This document shows, in pieces, positions 51,156 through 60,672 of a stretch of DNA of 64,000 nucleotides. Source of the stretch: Bacteroidetes bacterium SB0662_bin_6. Its GTDB lineage: Bacteria; Bacteroidota; Rhodothermia; Rhodothermales; VXPQ01. Numbering within the stretch: position 1 is the first letter of the stretch; each line of letters starts with the position of its first letter. A program made the translations under genes and the position numbers. The stretch lies in contig VXPQ01000046.1 of the NCBI GenBank assembly GCA_009839485.1, positions 62,001 through 126,000 of the forward strand, written 5' to 3'. The notes under the pieces were generated by a model. It had not been told where the DNA came from, ran no database searches, and saw only the letters and a list, made by a program, of their open reading frames with translations.

Positions 51156-53591
51156 TTATTCCAGAAAAAGGTCTATCGTACGCTCGACGCTTTTCCCGCT
51201 CACGAGATCACGTACACGCAGCGTGAGGGTATATAGTCCGGGCGCCTGATTGGCGGCGTCAAGGATAAGATAGTTTGTCTCGTCGGGCAATGATCCTGAG
51301 CCGGGTACGCTCACCGATACGCCGCCACCTGTCCCGAAAATATTTCTTACGACCCGGGCTATACCCCTTGCGTTGTTCCTGGGTGTAAGCCGGGCCTCCA
51401 TTTCGTACTGCGTCTCCCCATCCTCCGTACGCGTAAGCCGGTATATCTCGAAGAAAAGATAAATGGGCTGCCTATGCGAAAACACGTTCCACGGGGCGGA
51501 GATAATGGCAAATTCTCCCCGGTGTACGGTAGCGCTTTCTACATTATCAGGATCGGCCTCTTCGATAGTGTAGGCCAGCATAAGGTCGCTGACCTGGAGT
51601 TCGTCTTCTGTAAAATCAGGCACCTCAATGGCCCTGCGCTGCACGGCGATGGTGCCTCCACTCACCGTTTCAAACTCCATGGATACCTCATGCTGTCCCG
51701 GGGGCGCCGTCATAACCTGTCCTCCCACCCAGAGATGCGCCTCGTCGAAGGAACGAATGTGATCGCCTCTGAGCCCGTATATCGTTTGCCGCCTTTCGAC
51801 CAGGATGTCGCGGCGTTCGCTGACAAGAAACGCGCCGATGCGGGCAGCTACGTCTATGGTTTCCTGTTGAATTCCGTCCTCGGAAATCGGAATGCCGTAC
51901 GACACATAAATATCCGCATCCTCCCCGCTTCCCTTGAATGCGCTCGCCACAAACGGGATATCCACCCGCCGCCCCGGTGCTTCGTATTCGTATAGCTCCG
52001 GAGTCCGGGCAATCGTTTCTTCCGCAATGATCGAGTAATCGTTCAGCCAGGCCGGGACTCCGGCAGACATATCGGAAGCGGTGGGGGAATACAGCCGGTA
52101 CTCTCCGTTGCGAAACGGATCCTCGAACACGAACCGAAAATCGCCATAGTCCCATATGTTGAAGGTATTGGCTTCCGACAGCATGTCGAAATCCCCGCCG
52201 ATGTGGGCCGTTCGCGGGGAAAAGCTCATGTCGGTGGGTGTTGGCACGGCCCTGGAATCTGTTCGGGAGGTGGGCGCCAGTCCTACATCCCTCACACCGG
52301 AAGAACTGCCTGGAACTATAACGACATCCCGCTCAGGCGGTCCGTACCGCACCAGAATATGCCCCCGTTCCGTATCCCAGCCCCGTAACTCGAGGCCTTC
52401 ACTGCCGTACAGCAGATCGGCGTACACAAGTCGCGCATAGTGCTCGATCTTTCGTTCGTTCCAGGGCGTGAGATAGCGAGGATCCTTGCTTGCCCAGAAT
52501 CGGGAGGCATAGGTAACAGGATCCTCTTCGTAGAGCTCTTCTTCCGTGGGAAGAAGTAGTAATGAGAGGGTTTCAAAGACGATTTTTTCCTCGTTGTCCA
52601 TGTACTGCAAAGCCGTCTCGAACGCGCTGGCGGCCCCTTGAGGATCGCCTCCGTATGCCTGCGCCAGTCCCAGATACAGCCATGTAGAAGGGTCTTCCGG
52701 AAAGGACGCATGCATATTTTCAAGCATCTCCCGGGCGGTATCGTATTCCCCCTTCAGGGCATAGATCTTCATGAGTTGACGATACACAGAGTGCCTGAGA
52801 GGATCAGACGAGAGAGCGTCCTCGAGATGTGCGACCGCACGTTCGTACGCATGCTGCGCTCGTCCCGACAAATCCAGGACAGGCACTCCCTGTTCCTCAA
52901 GTTCTTCTACATCGAAGCGGTCCGCGAGAAACACATTGGTGGGATCGGCCGCGAAAGCGGGCATTATTTGTTGAGGAGACGCTTCCGTATCGTTGAACGT
53001 GTCGTCTGTTTCCAGATCCTCCTGCAGAGGCGATTCCTGCAAGGCAAGCGGCGGATCACCCAGCGCCATGGCCTCGCTTCCGCGATACAAATTACCGCTG
53101 AAGGCCATGCTCGGAAACATAAGGGCATTGCGATACCGCCAGAAGTCGCGGATAAAAAGCGTGCCCAGTTCCTCGTGAGCGAACGCATTGGCCGAATCGA
53201 TAGAGAGAATCCGTTTTGAGAGTGCGATTCGCCGCTGTTCGCGGATACGCTCTTGCAGAACAGTCCGGGGTTTCTTGCGCAATTGCAATAATTTGGCGAC
53301 CAGATAATCGGGGTTCTCCGGTTCGATCCGGATAGCCTCGTCCAGCGCATCTTCAGCCTTGTCCGGATCAGATAAGGGCGTCTCGGTATACAGGCGGGCC
53401 AGCAGGTAATGTGCTTCCGCACGATCCGGATCCGACTCCGTGATATTCAGCAGAACCTGCTCGGCTTTTTCGTACGATCCTTCCTGAAAGGCCGAGACTC
53501 CTTCCTCTATGTCGTGATCCGCCGATTGGGCGTACCCGGCATGCGACAGGAAAAGAAAGCCGAGAAGGAGAAAGATGTGGCGCGTGCGCAT
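51156..53591 (-). CDS. Secreted TPR/GWxTD-domain protein
   Basis: 811 residues with signal peptide MRTRHIFLLLGFLFLSHAGYAQ. TPR-like repeats lie at about 25-110 (GVSAFQEGSYEKAEQVLLNI, then AEAHYLLARLY) and about 240-335 (LMKIYALKGEYDTAREMLENM, then LYLGLAQAYGGDPQGAASAF). The GWxTD domain follows: YASRFWASKDPRYLTPWNERKIEHYARLVYADLLYG and RGWDTERGHILVRYGPPERD. A beta-rich C-terminal half of about 330 residues ends with ARLTPRNNARGIARVVRNIFG. The domain is common in Bacteroidota, Acidobacteria and relatives, and its function is unknown; the sequence points to a periplasmic or surface scaffold. Confidence 0.85.
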   Translation of the reverse strand: MRTRHIFLLLGFLFLSHAGYAQSADHDIEEGVSAFQEGSYEKAEQVLLNITESDPDRAEAHYLLARLYTETPLSDPDKAEDALDEAIRIEPENPDYLVAKLLQLRKKPRTVLQERIREQRRIALSKRILSIDSANAFAHEELGTLFIRDFWRYRNALMFPSMAFSGNLYRGSEAMALGDPPLALQESPLQEDLETDDTFNDTEASPQQIMPAFAADPTNVFLADRFDVEELEEQGVPVLDLSGRAQHAYERAVAHLEDALSSDPLRHSVYRQLMKIYALKGEYDTAREMLENMHASFPEDPSTWLYLGLAQAYGGDPQGAASAFETALQYMDNEEKIVFETLSLLLLPTEEELYEEDPVTYASRFWASKDPRYLTPWNERKIEHYARLVYADLLYGSEGLELRGWDTERGHILVRYGPPERDVVIVPGSSSGVRDVGLAPTSRTDSRAVPTPTDMSFSPRTAHIGGDFDMLSEANTFNIWDYGDFRFVFEDPFRNGEYRLYSPTASDMSAGVPAWLNDYSIIAEETIARTPELYEYEAPGRRVDIPFVASAFKGSGEDADIYVSYGIPISEDGIQQETIDVAARIGAFLVSERRDILVERRQTIYGLRGDHIRSFDEAHLWVGGQVMTAPPGQHEVSMEFETVSGGTIAVQRRAIEVPDFTEDELQVSDLMLAYTIEEADPDNVESATVHRGEFAIISAPWNVFSHRQPIYLFFEIYRLTRTEDGETQYEMEARLTPRNNARGIARVVRNIFGTGGGVSVSVPGSGSLPDETNYLILDAANQAPGLYTLTLRVRDLVSGKSVERTIDLFLE

Positions 53592-53649
53592 TACAAGCAG
53601 AAGCGATGTACGTACTCGCAGCGGTCAGCGTACCCGCATATGCGGTTAA

Positions 53650-53893
53650 GGATACTCTGATCAAAACCACTTCGCTCAGCACTTCACTTTCATGCGCAAA
53701 GAGCGTCATGATAAATCAGCAGAAAACACTGCGGATTCGGTGTGTCGCACACATGAAGCGCCCTTCGGGAGGCTGCGAGGGGCACGCTGACCGCGTCATT
53801 CCTCATTGTGTGGGGCCTGCCACACTGCTTCGTCATTCCTTGCCAGCCCACCCCTCTCAGCCTCTGAGCTTTGCGGACTTAATCAGAGTGTCC
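53650..53893. repeat. Palindromic repeat family, long copy (244 bp)
   Basis: Same ends as the 46761 copy (GGATACTCTGATC at 53650; complement with one change ending 53893). The right 150 bp align closely with that copy, but about 57 extra bases sit in the left half. The 22-bp inner stem is degraded, whereas the innermost hairpin is preserved with a paired change (ATGTGG/CCACAT in the other copy, GTGTGG/CCACAC here). TTAA flanks both ends. It fills the gap between the GWxTD and tyrS genes. Confidence 0.83.
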
Positions 53894-53925
53894 TTAAGTA
53901 TGTATCCCCAGGGTAATGGTTCCAC

Positions 53926-55161
53926 TCAGGAGGCGTCTTCTTCCTCCCGCAGAATGCGGACGAACCGCCGTTTGCCCGCCTTGATTACGAACGAAGGGCC
54001 TGCATGCACATCCACTTCCAGCCGCACGTCAGATATTTTCTCTCCGTCGATGGAGACGGCATGTTGCGCAATCAGACGCCGTGCTTCCCCGTTCGAACTC
54101 GTAAGCCCTGTTCGGGTCATCAGGTCAAGAATACCCATCCGAGGCCCTTCATCCGCTGCAAACCGGACGCTTTCCATGTTTTCCGGGATGCCTCCCTTTA
54201 TCACGGTTTTTTCGAAGTGGCTGCGCGCTTTATCTGCTGCATCGTCGCCGTGGTACATGCTTGCGATGGTCCACGCAAGCCGGTGTTTCGTGTTTCGGGG
54301 CTCCCGTTTCGCAGCGGCTTCTATCGCCGGCAGTTCTTCGGTCGGGACGTTTGTGGCCAGCTCGAACCAGGGGTAGATAAGGTCATCCGGAATGGAAAGG
54401 GTCTTCCCGTAGATTTCCTCAGGCGGTTCCGAGATTCCGATATAGTTATCGAGCGACTTGGACATTTTCTCGACACCGTCCGTGCCGGGAAGAATAGGCA
54501 TCATGATGCATACCTGCGGCTCCATCTTTTCGGATTGCTGCACTGCCCGGCCTACGAGCAAATTAAATTTCTGATCTGTGCCACCCAGTTCGATGTCCGC
54601 CCGGATCGCTACCGAATCCTGTGCCTGGGCAAGAGGATACAGAAATTCATGGATGCCTATCGGTTCTCCGGACCTGTATCGCTTTTCGAAATCGTCGCGT
54701 TCGAGCATCCGGGCGACGGTATATTTACCCGCCAGTTGAATCACATCGCTGAAGCTCAGATTCTCCAGCCACTCCGAGTTGTAAACGATCCGGGTGCGTT
54801 CGGGGTCAAGAATACGCGATGCTTGTTCAAAGTAGGAACGTCCGTTTTCTCTGGTTTCCTCGACGGTGAGCGCCGGACGTTCCTGTGAGCGCCCGCTTGG
54901 ATCGCCGATCATTCCCGTAAAATCCCCTACGATAAGCACTGCCTGGTGACCAAGATCCTGGAATTGCCGCAGTTTACGGAGTACGACCGAGTGGCCCAGG
55001 TGCAGGTCGGGGCGACTTGGATCGCACCCCAACTTGACAATGAGTGGCTCGCCCGTCTTTTCCGCCTTGCGCAGTTTCTCAATAAGCGCGTCTTGCGGGA
55101 TTATTTCCGCCACGCCGCGCTCGATCAGCGCAAGTTGTTTGTCAATCGGAGGAAATTTCAT
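53926..55161 (-). CDS. tyrS: Tyrosyl-tRNA synthetase
   Basis: Class I synthetase charging tRNA-Tyr. 411 residues. HIGH-type motif HLGHSVVL (about residues 54-61), KMSKS loop in GVEKMSKSLDNYIG, and a C-terminal S4-like RNA-binding domain (about 340-400, MTRTGLTSSNGEARRLIAQHAVSIDGEKI). The layout with GGTDQKFNLLVGR fits the TyrZ-like bacterial subgroup, which has a slightly shorter C-domain. It lies downstream of smpB on the same strand, with 74 bp between them. No T-box leader is seen. Confidence 0.95.
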   Translation of the reverse strand: MKFPPIDKQLALIERGVAEIIPQDALIEKLRKAEKTGEPLIVKLGCDPSRPDLHLGHSVVLRKLRQFQDLGHQAVLIVGDFTGMIGDPSGRSQERPALTVEETRENGRSYFEQASRILDPERTRIVYNSEWLENLSFSDVIQLAGKYTVARMLERDDFEKRYRSGEPIGIHEFLYPLAQAQDSVAIRADIELGGTDQKFNLLVGRAVQQSEKMEPQVCIMMPILPGTDGVEKMSKSLDNYIGISEPPEEIYGKTLSIPDDLIYPWFELATNVPTEELPAIEAAAKREPRNTKHRLAWTIASMYHGDDAADKARSHFEKTVIKGGIPENMESVRFAADEGPRMGILDLMTRTGLTSSNGEARRLIAQHAVSIDGEKISDVRLEVDVHAGPSFVIKAGKRRFVRILREEEDAS

Positions 55162-55235
55162 GGGTTGCCTGCTTCAGTGAGGTATTCCCTCGACACTGTG
55201 GCAGCAAGAATGATCCGGAGTTGCATCCATGTGTT

Positions 55236-55718
55236 TCAATGCCGAACACGGGGCGCCCGCTCCATGCGGCGCTTTGCTTCCCGCTCGGCGACACTGGCTC
55301 GCCGGTCATGCAGTTTTTTCCCTTTACAAAGACCGACTTTCACCTTCGCATATCCGTTTCTTAAATAAACGGACAGTGGAATCACCGTATAGCCCTTCCG
55401 GGCACAGGCTTTTTCCCATTTGAGGAGCTCCCGGCGATGTAACAAAAGTTGCCGGGGGCGTACCGGCGAAGGCGCTGTCGAGGCATCGGCAAACTCATAC
55501 GGGGCGATATGGCAGTCCATCAACTTCATCGTTCCCCCCTCGATACGGCACCAGGCCTCCTGGAGGCTGATTTTTCCCTGCCGGACGGACTTTACCTCGC
55601 TGCCCCGCAATGCGATTCCCGCTTCGATCGTTTCCTCGACGTGGTATTCGTAATACGCCTTGCGATTTTTTGTGACAGGGGTTATGTCTCCCGCTTCCCT
55701 ATCGCCTGGACGCGTCAT
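55236..55718 (-). CDS. smpB: SsrA-binding protein SmpB
   Basis: Binds tmRNA and brings it to stalled ribosomes for trans-translation. 160 residues from the ATG at 55718 ([30 protein letters not shown]); the frame is open further up but overlaps rplS. Signatures: [94 protein letters not shown]. The basic C-terminal tail is intact. Its start overlaps the rplS stop by 20 bp, so translation is likely coupled. The tmRNA gene itself is not in view. Confidence 0.95.
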   Translation of the reverse strand: MTRPGDREAGDITPVTKNRKAYYEYHVEETIEAGIALRGSEVKSVRQGKISLQEAWCRIEGGTMKLMDCHIAPYEFADASTAPSPVRPRQLLLHRRELLKWEKACARKGYTVIPLSVYLRNGYAKVKVGLCKGKKLHDRRASVAEREAKRRMERAPRVRH

Positions 55719-56064
55719 GGATCTTCTCCTTGATGCGTGCCGCCTTTCCGCGCCGGGACCGCAGAAAATAGAGCTTTGCCCGACGCACGCGCCCCTGACG
55801 AACCCGTTCGATCTTCGCGATCTTCGGGGAGTAGAGCGGAAAAATACGTTCAACCCCTACCCCGTTGGATATTTTGCGCACTGTAAACGTCCGACCCGCA
55901 CCTGAACCTTGTTCGGCAATGACGACGCCTTGATACTGCTGGATACGTTCCTTATCTCCCTCGACTACGCGAAAGTGTACGTTCACCGTATCGCCGGGCT
56001 GGAATTCCGGCATATCGTCTCGAGCCTGGGTCATTTCGACGAGATGTAATAGATCCGTAGCCAT
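55699..56064 (-). CDS. rplS: 50S ribosomal protein L19
   Basis: Large-subunit protein at the interface with the 30S subunit. 121 residues, with [87 protein letters not shown]. The length is normal. It sits in the conserved block ffh-rpsP-rimM-trmD-rplS. Confidence 0.96.
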   Translation of the reverse strand: MATDLLHLVEMTQARDDMPEFQPGDTVNVHFRVVEGDKERIQQYQGVVIAEQGSGAGRTFTVRKISNGVGVERIFPLYSPKIAKIERVRQGRVRRAKLYFLRSRRGKAARIKEKIHDASRR

Positions 56065-56139
56065 GGCAGTGTACCTCTAAACAGGATGATGTAAAAATTA
56101 TGATGATGCCTGACGTGAACCAGGTTCCGGGATGCAGAT

Positions 56140-56823
56140 TCAGTCTTCCGATAAATCCGGTCTTCGGTGTTGCGTCAGGTACTGTCGTTGCTGTTCTCTC
56201 CAGCGGGCGATTTCTCTATGGTCTCCGGAGCGCAAAACCTCCGGCACGCTCATGCCCCGAAATTCAGCGGGACGCGTATACACCGGAGCCCCCAGCAATC
56301 CGTCCTGAAACGAGTCGGACAATGCCGATTCGGCATCTCCCAGCACTCCGGGTATCAAGCGCACCATGGCATCTGCAAGGGCGAGCGCGGGTATTTCACC
56401 ACCGCTCAGGACATAGTCCCCCATGGATATTTCCCGGGTGACCAGCGCATCGCGGATCCGCTGATCCACCCCTATGTAATGCCCTGCCAGGAGTACAACG
56501 TGTTCCTGCAGAGACATTGCTGTAGCCGTCTCTTGCGTCAAGGTTTCGCCATCCGGTGTGAGATACACGATCTCGTCAACGGATACGTCGCTTTCCGCCC
56601 GAATCGCTTCTATACACCGAAAAACGGGTTCCGGTTTCAATACCATGCCGGCGCCGCCCCCGTACGGGTAATCGTCCACCTGCCGGTGTTTATCCAATGC
56701 GTACGTCCGGATGTCGCGAACCCGGATGTCCATCAGGCCTTTATCGGAGGCCCGCTGGAGTACGCCGTGTTTCAGCACACTGGCAACCAACTCAGGAAGT
56801 ACGGTGACAATATCGATGCGCAC
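56140..56823 (-). CDS. trmD: tRNA (guanine-N1)-methyltransferase
   Basis: Methylates G37 of tRNAs to prevent +1 frameshifting. 227 residues with a GTG start ([15 protein letters not shown]); no ATG is available before it. SPOUT trefoil-knot signatures: [41 protein letters not shown] and the catalytic/SAM region [30 protein letters not shown]. The C-terminal [17 protein letters not shown] is complete. It follows rimM by 14 bp. Confidence 0.96.
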   Translation of the reverse strand: MRIDIVTVLPELVASVLKHGVLQRASDKGLMDIRVRDIRTYALDKHRQVDDYPYGGGAGMVLKPEPVFRCIEAIRAESDVSVDEIVYLTPDGETLTQETATAMSLQEHVVLLAGHYIGVDQRIRDALVTREISMGDYVLSGGEIPALALADAMVRLIPGVLGDAESALSDSFQDGLLGAPVYTRPAEFRGMSVPEVLRSGDHREIARWREQQRQYLTQHRRPDLSED

Positions 56824-56837
56824 AGTGTATTTCCTGT

Positions 56838-57383
56838 TTATCCGTCAAGTAACCCTTCGATAACACGAAGAGTAATTTGTCCTGCCTGAAGATCAATGTC
56901 CACCACGAATTCGGGGACAGCCGGCACCATGGCGGAAGGCTGGCCGTCACGGGCAATCACAAGCATATCTTGTTCCGGGAACGCCAACACATCCTCCACT
57001 ACGCCGATCCGATCCCCATTTTCTTCGATAGCAGCAAGTCCAACCAGATCGCGAAGGTAAAATTCATCGGCGTCAAGGCCGGGGAGTGTATCCGCAGAGG
57101 CATAAAGTGAAGCCCCCCGCAAGGCCTCGGCTGCTTCCCGCGAGTCGACGGTTTCCAACTTGAGAAGTACGAGCGGTCCCTTCCGGGCGTGCTGGTAGCG
57201 GACTCCCTGCACGTTCATACTACGAGCCGTGTCGGGAGTCTGCCCGACATACAGCGCCGACAATGCTTCGAATCTTTTCGGGTCGTCCGTTTCGGGAATT
57301 ACCTTGATTTCGCCCGACAGCCCATGCGCCCGGTATACGCGTCCCAAAAGCAGGAGCGTATCAGTTGGGCTGGATTTTGCCAT
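56838..57383 (-). CDS. rimM: 16S rRNA processing protein RimM
   Basis: Assembly factor for the 30S head that binds S19. 181 residues: an N-terminal RimM barrel ([29 protein letters not shown]) and a C-terminal PRC-barrel ([36 protein letters not shown], ending [19 protein letters not shown]). Order and spacing within the ffh-rpsP-rimM-trmD block are typical; it begins 30 bp after rpsP. Confidence 0.95.
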   Translation of the reverse strand: MAKSSPTDTLLLLGRVYRAHGLSGEIKVIPETDDPKRFEALSALYVGQTPDTARSMNVQGVRYQHARKGPLVLLKLETVDSREAAEALRGASLYASADTLPGLDADEFYLRDLVGLAAIEENGDRIGVVEDVLAFPEQDMLVIARDGQPSAMVPAVPEFVVDIDLQAGQITLRVIEGLLDG

Positions 57384-57413
57384 GAGATCAATGAACAGGC
57401 ACGGAAGAAGTCG

Positions 57414-58286
57414 TTACTTTTCCGGCTTTTTCTCTTTCGCCTTTTCTTCAGGGGTATCGTTTTCCGCAGAGGCAGCCTTCGCGGCATCTTCCGCCTCCGC
57501 CTCGGCGCTCCCGGCTGCCGCTGACTCTTCGGCAGCGGCTTTCGGCGCTTCCTCTTCGGTGCTGTCCGCCTTTTCAGCAGAGGTTGCCTCCGCGGCATCT
57601 GCCGGTTCCGTCTCGGCGCTCCCTGTCACAGCCGGCTCTTCGGCAGCGGCTTCCGGCGCTTCCTGCTCCGTGTTATCCGCCTTTTCCGCAGAGGCAGCCT
57701 CCGCGGCATCTTCCGGTTCCGTCTCGGCGCTCCCGGCTGCAGCCTGATCTTTTTCAGCAGCGGCAGCAGCAGCCTTTTCCGCCTCGATACGTTCCTGGGC
57801 CACCTTCTTTTTAGCTGCTTCCGCCTCCAGCCTCGCTTTTTCCTGTTCTTCCGCCCGGCGCTTTGCTGTCTCCGCTTCCTGCTTGGTCACACGTTTCCTT
57901 TCCTCCTCCAGTACTTTCTGGCGGCGGGTTTGTGCGGTCTCTTTCGTGGAGACCGCCCGCTTCGCTGCATGTCGTTCGCGATGCTCCGTTACCGCCTGGA
58001 GAATCTCTTCTTCCGATTTTCCTTTGAGGCGAAGATGTCGCTCCAGTAAAATGCCTTCCCGACTCAGAAGATTGCGTACGGTGTCGGATGGCTGCGCTCC
58101 CTGCGAAAGCCAGTAATGGATCCTTTCTGCGTTAAGATCCACTTCAGAGGGCTTAACGAGAGGATTGTAATTGCCGAGTTTTTCGATATAGCGACCGTCA
58201 CGCGCACGACGCGAATCGGCGGCGACTATGGTCCAGAGCGGAAGTTTCTTGCGCCCCATACGACGCAAACGAAGTCTGACTGCCAC
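57414..58286 (-). CDS. rpsP: 30S ribosomal protein S16 with long acidic C-terminal extension
   Basis: The ribosomal core is residues 1-85 (MAVRLRLRRMGRKKLPLWTIVAADSRRARDGRYIEKLGNYNPL), from a GTG start at 58286. It is followed by a 205-residue tail: first a charged helical or coiled-coil segment (about 95-180, KVLEEERKRVTKQEAETAKRRAEEQEKARLEAE), then acidic Ala/Glu repeats (182-282). Standard S16 is 80-100 residues. Shorter tails are known in Bacteroidota, but this one is very long. The tail would project from the 30S surface near the body's back; its role is unknown. The gene lies downstream of ffh. Confidence 0.93.
   Translation of the reverse strand: MAVRLRLRRMGRKKLPLWTIVAADSRRARDGRYIEKLGNYNPLVKPSEVDLNAERIHYWLSQGAQPSDTVRNLLSREGILLERHLRLKGKSEEEILQAVTEHRERHAAKRAVSTKETAQTRRQKVLEEERKRVTKQEAETAKRRAEEQEKARLEAEAAKKKVAQERIEAEKAAAAAAEKDQAAAGSAETEPEDAAEAASAEKADNTEQEAPEAAAEEPAVTGSAETEPADAAEATSAEKADSTEEEAPKAAAEESAAAGSAEAEAEDAAKAASAENDTPEEKAKEKKPEK
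57441..57743 (-). repeat. Tandem 111-bp repeats encoding the S16 tail
   Basis: Two full 37-residue units (residues 182-218 and 219-255) and a shortened third (256-282). Each opens with AxxGSAExEPxDAAEAxSAE and continues with KADxTExEAPxAAAEE. Identity between units is high at DNA level too, which implies recent duplication or slippage and predicts length variation between strains. Confidence 0.88.
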
Positions 58287-58369
58287 GGTGTGAGCCTCTT
58301 GGTTCCGATGATTGATTAAATGTGTGGTAAAAGCGGAGTTTTTTGCCGCCCTCTGCTGTAATAGAGATG

Positions 58370-59719
58370 CTATGCCCGACCTACCAGCCCGGCAAGGTCT
58401 ATCGACCTTTTGGCATCCGTCATACGCGAGACGGTTTTCATCATCCTTTTCATGTCTTTGAACTGCTTGAGCAGTTGATTCACGTCACGCACCTCTCTTC
58501 CACTGCCCCGTGCGATACGGCGGCGGCGGCTTCCGTTCAGTATAGACGGATGGCGACGTTCCTCGGGCGTCATGGAAAGGATAATGGCTTCAATGTGTAC
58601 GAAGGCGTTGTCGTCAATATTCAGATCGCCCATCTGGCGACCCGTGCCCGGAAGCATGCCGGCAATTTCGCTGAGCGAGCCCATTTTTCGGATTCGCTGG
58701 ATTTGCTCATAGAAATCGGCCAGATCGAAATCCTGTGAACGTATCTTTTTACGTAGTTGCTCCGCCTGTCGGTCGTCGAATTGCTCCTGGGCTTTTTCGA
58801 CGAGCGAGACAACATCGCCCATACCGAGGATGCGTCGTGCAATACGATCCGGGTGAAACGGCGTAAGGGCCTCTACCTTTTCGCCCGTGGAAGCGAATTT
58901 GATTGGCTTCTGCACGACCGAGCGTATGGAGAGCGCTGCACCGCCGCGCGTATCTCCATCCAGCTTGGAAAGTACGACGCCGTCGAAGTCAAGACGTTCA
59001 TTGAAAGCAAGCGCCGCCTGGACGGCATCCTGCCCCGTCATGCTGTCTACTACAAAGAGAATTTCATCCGGGTCTACGGCACGCCTGATGTCCGCCACTT
59101 CGGTCATCATTTCCTCGTCCACATGAAGCCGCCCTGCCGTATCTACGATGACGATGTCGCGCGCCGTGCGCCGGGCCTGCCGGATGGTTTCGCGCGCTAC
59201 GCGCACCGCATCCTGGACGGGTTCCCCGTCCTCCATCACGGAATAAACCGGCACGTCAATCGATCGGGCCAGTGTCTCGAGTTGCGCTACTGCTGCCGGG
59301 CGGTACACATCCGCCGCCGCCAGCAAAGGAGTGTGGCCCTGCTGCCTGAAATAGTGGGCAAGTTTTGCGCAGAAGGTGGTTTTGCCGGATCCTTGCAGGC
59401 CCGCCACAAGGACGACCGTGGGGGAATGCTGTGCGAGGGTAATTTCTTTGTGATCATCTCCGAGGAGACGCACCAGCTCGTCATACACCAGTTTTACGAG
59501 TTGCTGGCCGGGAGAAACCGACGATAGAACAGCTTCCCCAAGCGCCTCATTACGAACACGTTCCGTAAAATCCAGTGCAACCTGGTAGTTTACATCGGCC
59601 TCCAAAAGGGCACGCCGAATATCACGCATCATGCTCGCGACATTCAACTCGTTGATGCGCCCTTGGCCACTGACGCGCTTTAACGCGCCTTCAACCTTTT
59701 GTGAGAGGCTCTCAAACAT
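58370..59719 (-). CDS. ffh: Signal recognition particle protein Ffh
   Basis: SRP54-type GTPase that targets membrane and secreted proteins with 4.5S RNA. 449 residues: N-domain helices (MFESLSQKVEGALKRVSGQGRI), G-domain with GLQGSGKTTFCAKLA, VDTAGRLHVDEEMM, DSMTGQDA, LSKLDGDTRGGAAL, and the M-domain at about 320-440 with the RNA-binding SGREVRDVNQLLKQFKDMKRMM. The methionine-rich end is a little short but complete. It is the first gene of the conserved translation block and is divergent from the 5-formyl-THF cyclo-ligase gene. Confidence 0.96.
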   Translation of the reverse strand: MFESLSQKVEGALKRVSGQGRINELNVASMMRDIRRALLEADVNYQVALDFTERVRNEALGEAVLSSVSPGQQLVKLVYDELVRLLGDDHKEITLAQHSPTVVLVAGLQGSGKTTFCAKLAHYFRQQGHTPLLAAADVYRPAAVAQLETLARSIDVPVYSVMEDGEPVQDAVRVARETIRQARRTARDIVIVDTAGRLHVDEEMMTEVADIRRAVDPDEILFVVDSMTGQDAVQAALAFNERLDFDGVVLSKLDGDTRGGAALSIRSVVQKPIKFASTGEKVEALTPFHPDRIARRILGMGDVVSLVEKAQEQFDDRQAEQLRKKIRSQDFDLADFYEQIQRIRKMGSLSEIAGMLPGTGRQMGDLNIDDNAFVHIEAIILSMTPEERRHPSILNGSRRRRIARGSGREVRDVNQLLKQFKDMKRMMKTVSRMTDAKRSIDLAGLVGRA

Positions 59720-59936
59720 GATGACGATGATGTGGGCTACACAAAAATGGCTTGTGTATATAGAAAGAAGGTTTTCATCATTCTATTCCGGTGAAAGATG
59801 AACGATGAAACCCGGGCGTTTGTTTATTTTTAATAGCCTGACAAGATATGAAATAAGGATACCTCGATCAACCACAACCCCTCCTCTTTTTATCTGAAAT
59901 CTCCATAAAATGCTTCCCGCGCATACGTTGTAACCC

Positions 59937-60542
59937 ATGAGCCTCCACCCCGACAAGACAGATTCGAGCGAGAAGTCGAGGTTGCGAAAGCAGTTCGACA
60001 ACTACCGGAAGAACCTGGCAGAGGACGACTATGCGCGGCGGAGCGCCGCTATGGTGGAGCGTATTCTTGCGCTTCCCGAATTGGACTGCGCCGGGTTTGT
60101 CCTTGCATACTGGCCGATGATCCAGCGGCACGAACCGGACATGCGTTCGCTGATTACCCGGCTCCGGAAGCAGGATGTAGCGGTTGGCCTGCCTCTGGTG
60201 CCGGATATCGGTGTTCCGTCCATGTACGCGGTGCGGTATACGGGAGAAGAACCCATTATGGAGCCTCCATGGGGAATTCCCAGACCTGCAGGGAGTGAGC
60301 AAGTGCCATCTGATCGGATCGATACGGTTATTGTCCCAATGCTCGGGGGAGCGCGGGATGGCCACCGGATCGGGCACGGGAAAGGGTACTATGATGCCTT
60401 CCTGCAAGGTCTTCAGGCTATCCGAATCGGCGTGACCTACCAGGCCTGCCTGCTTGAATCCATTCCCTCCGAACTGCACGATATGCGCATGGACATCCTT
60501 GTTACGGAGGAGGAGGTGGTCCGAACGGAAGCCCCTGTGTAA
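59937..60542 (+). CDS. 5-formyltetrahydrofolate cyclo-ligase family protein
   Basis: Converts 5-formyl-THF to 5,10-methenyl-THF with ATP, recycling folate. 201 residues; family blocks include EKSRLRKQFDNYRKNL, VGLPLVPDIG, and the hallmark C-terminal DTVIVPMLGGARDGHRIGHGKGYYDAFLQ (ATP and substrate binding). The ATG at 59937 lies 217 bp from the divergent ffh start. That gap holds GGATACCTCGATCAA (59857 onward), a weak look-alike of the repeat-family end. Confidence 0.92.
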   Translation: MSLHPDKTDSSEKSRLRKQFDNYRKNLAEDDYARRSAAMVERILALPELDCAGFVLAYWPMIQRHEPDMRSLITRLRKQDVAVGLPLVPDIGVPSMYAVRYTGEEPIMEPPWGIPRPAGSEQVPSDRIDTVIVPMLGGARDGHRIGHGKGYYDAFLQGLQAIRIGVTYQACLLESIPSELHDMRMDILVTEEEVVRTEAPV

Positions 60543-60672
60543 CCTTGGACGGTTTCGCAACGTACACGTAATTGCATAATCAGGGTCTTGTGCGGGTCTG
60601 TTATGTATCCGCATTAGTGGCCCCGGTCAGTGACCGCCAACCTGCCAACCTCTTTATCTATTGCTGAAGGAT

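Noticed and set aside
59857-60590. GGATACCTCGATCAA near 59857 and AATCAGGGTCTT near 60575 as a further large copy of the palindromic repeat enclosing the cyclo-ligase gene
   Set aside because: Both ends differ from the consensus at several positions, the pair does not form a good inverted repeat, and the interior is an ordinary gene. Chance similarity is the simpler reading.
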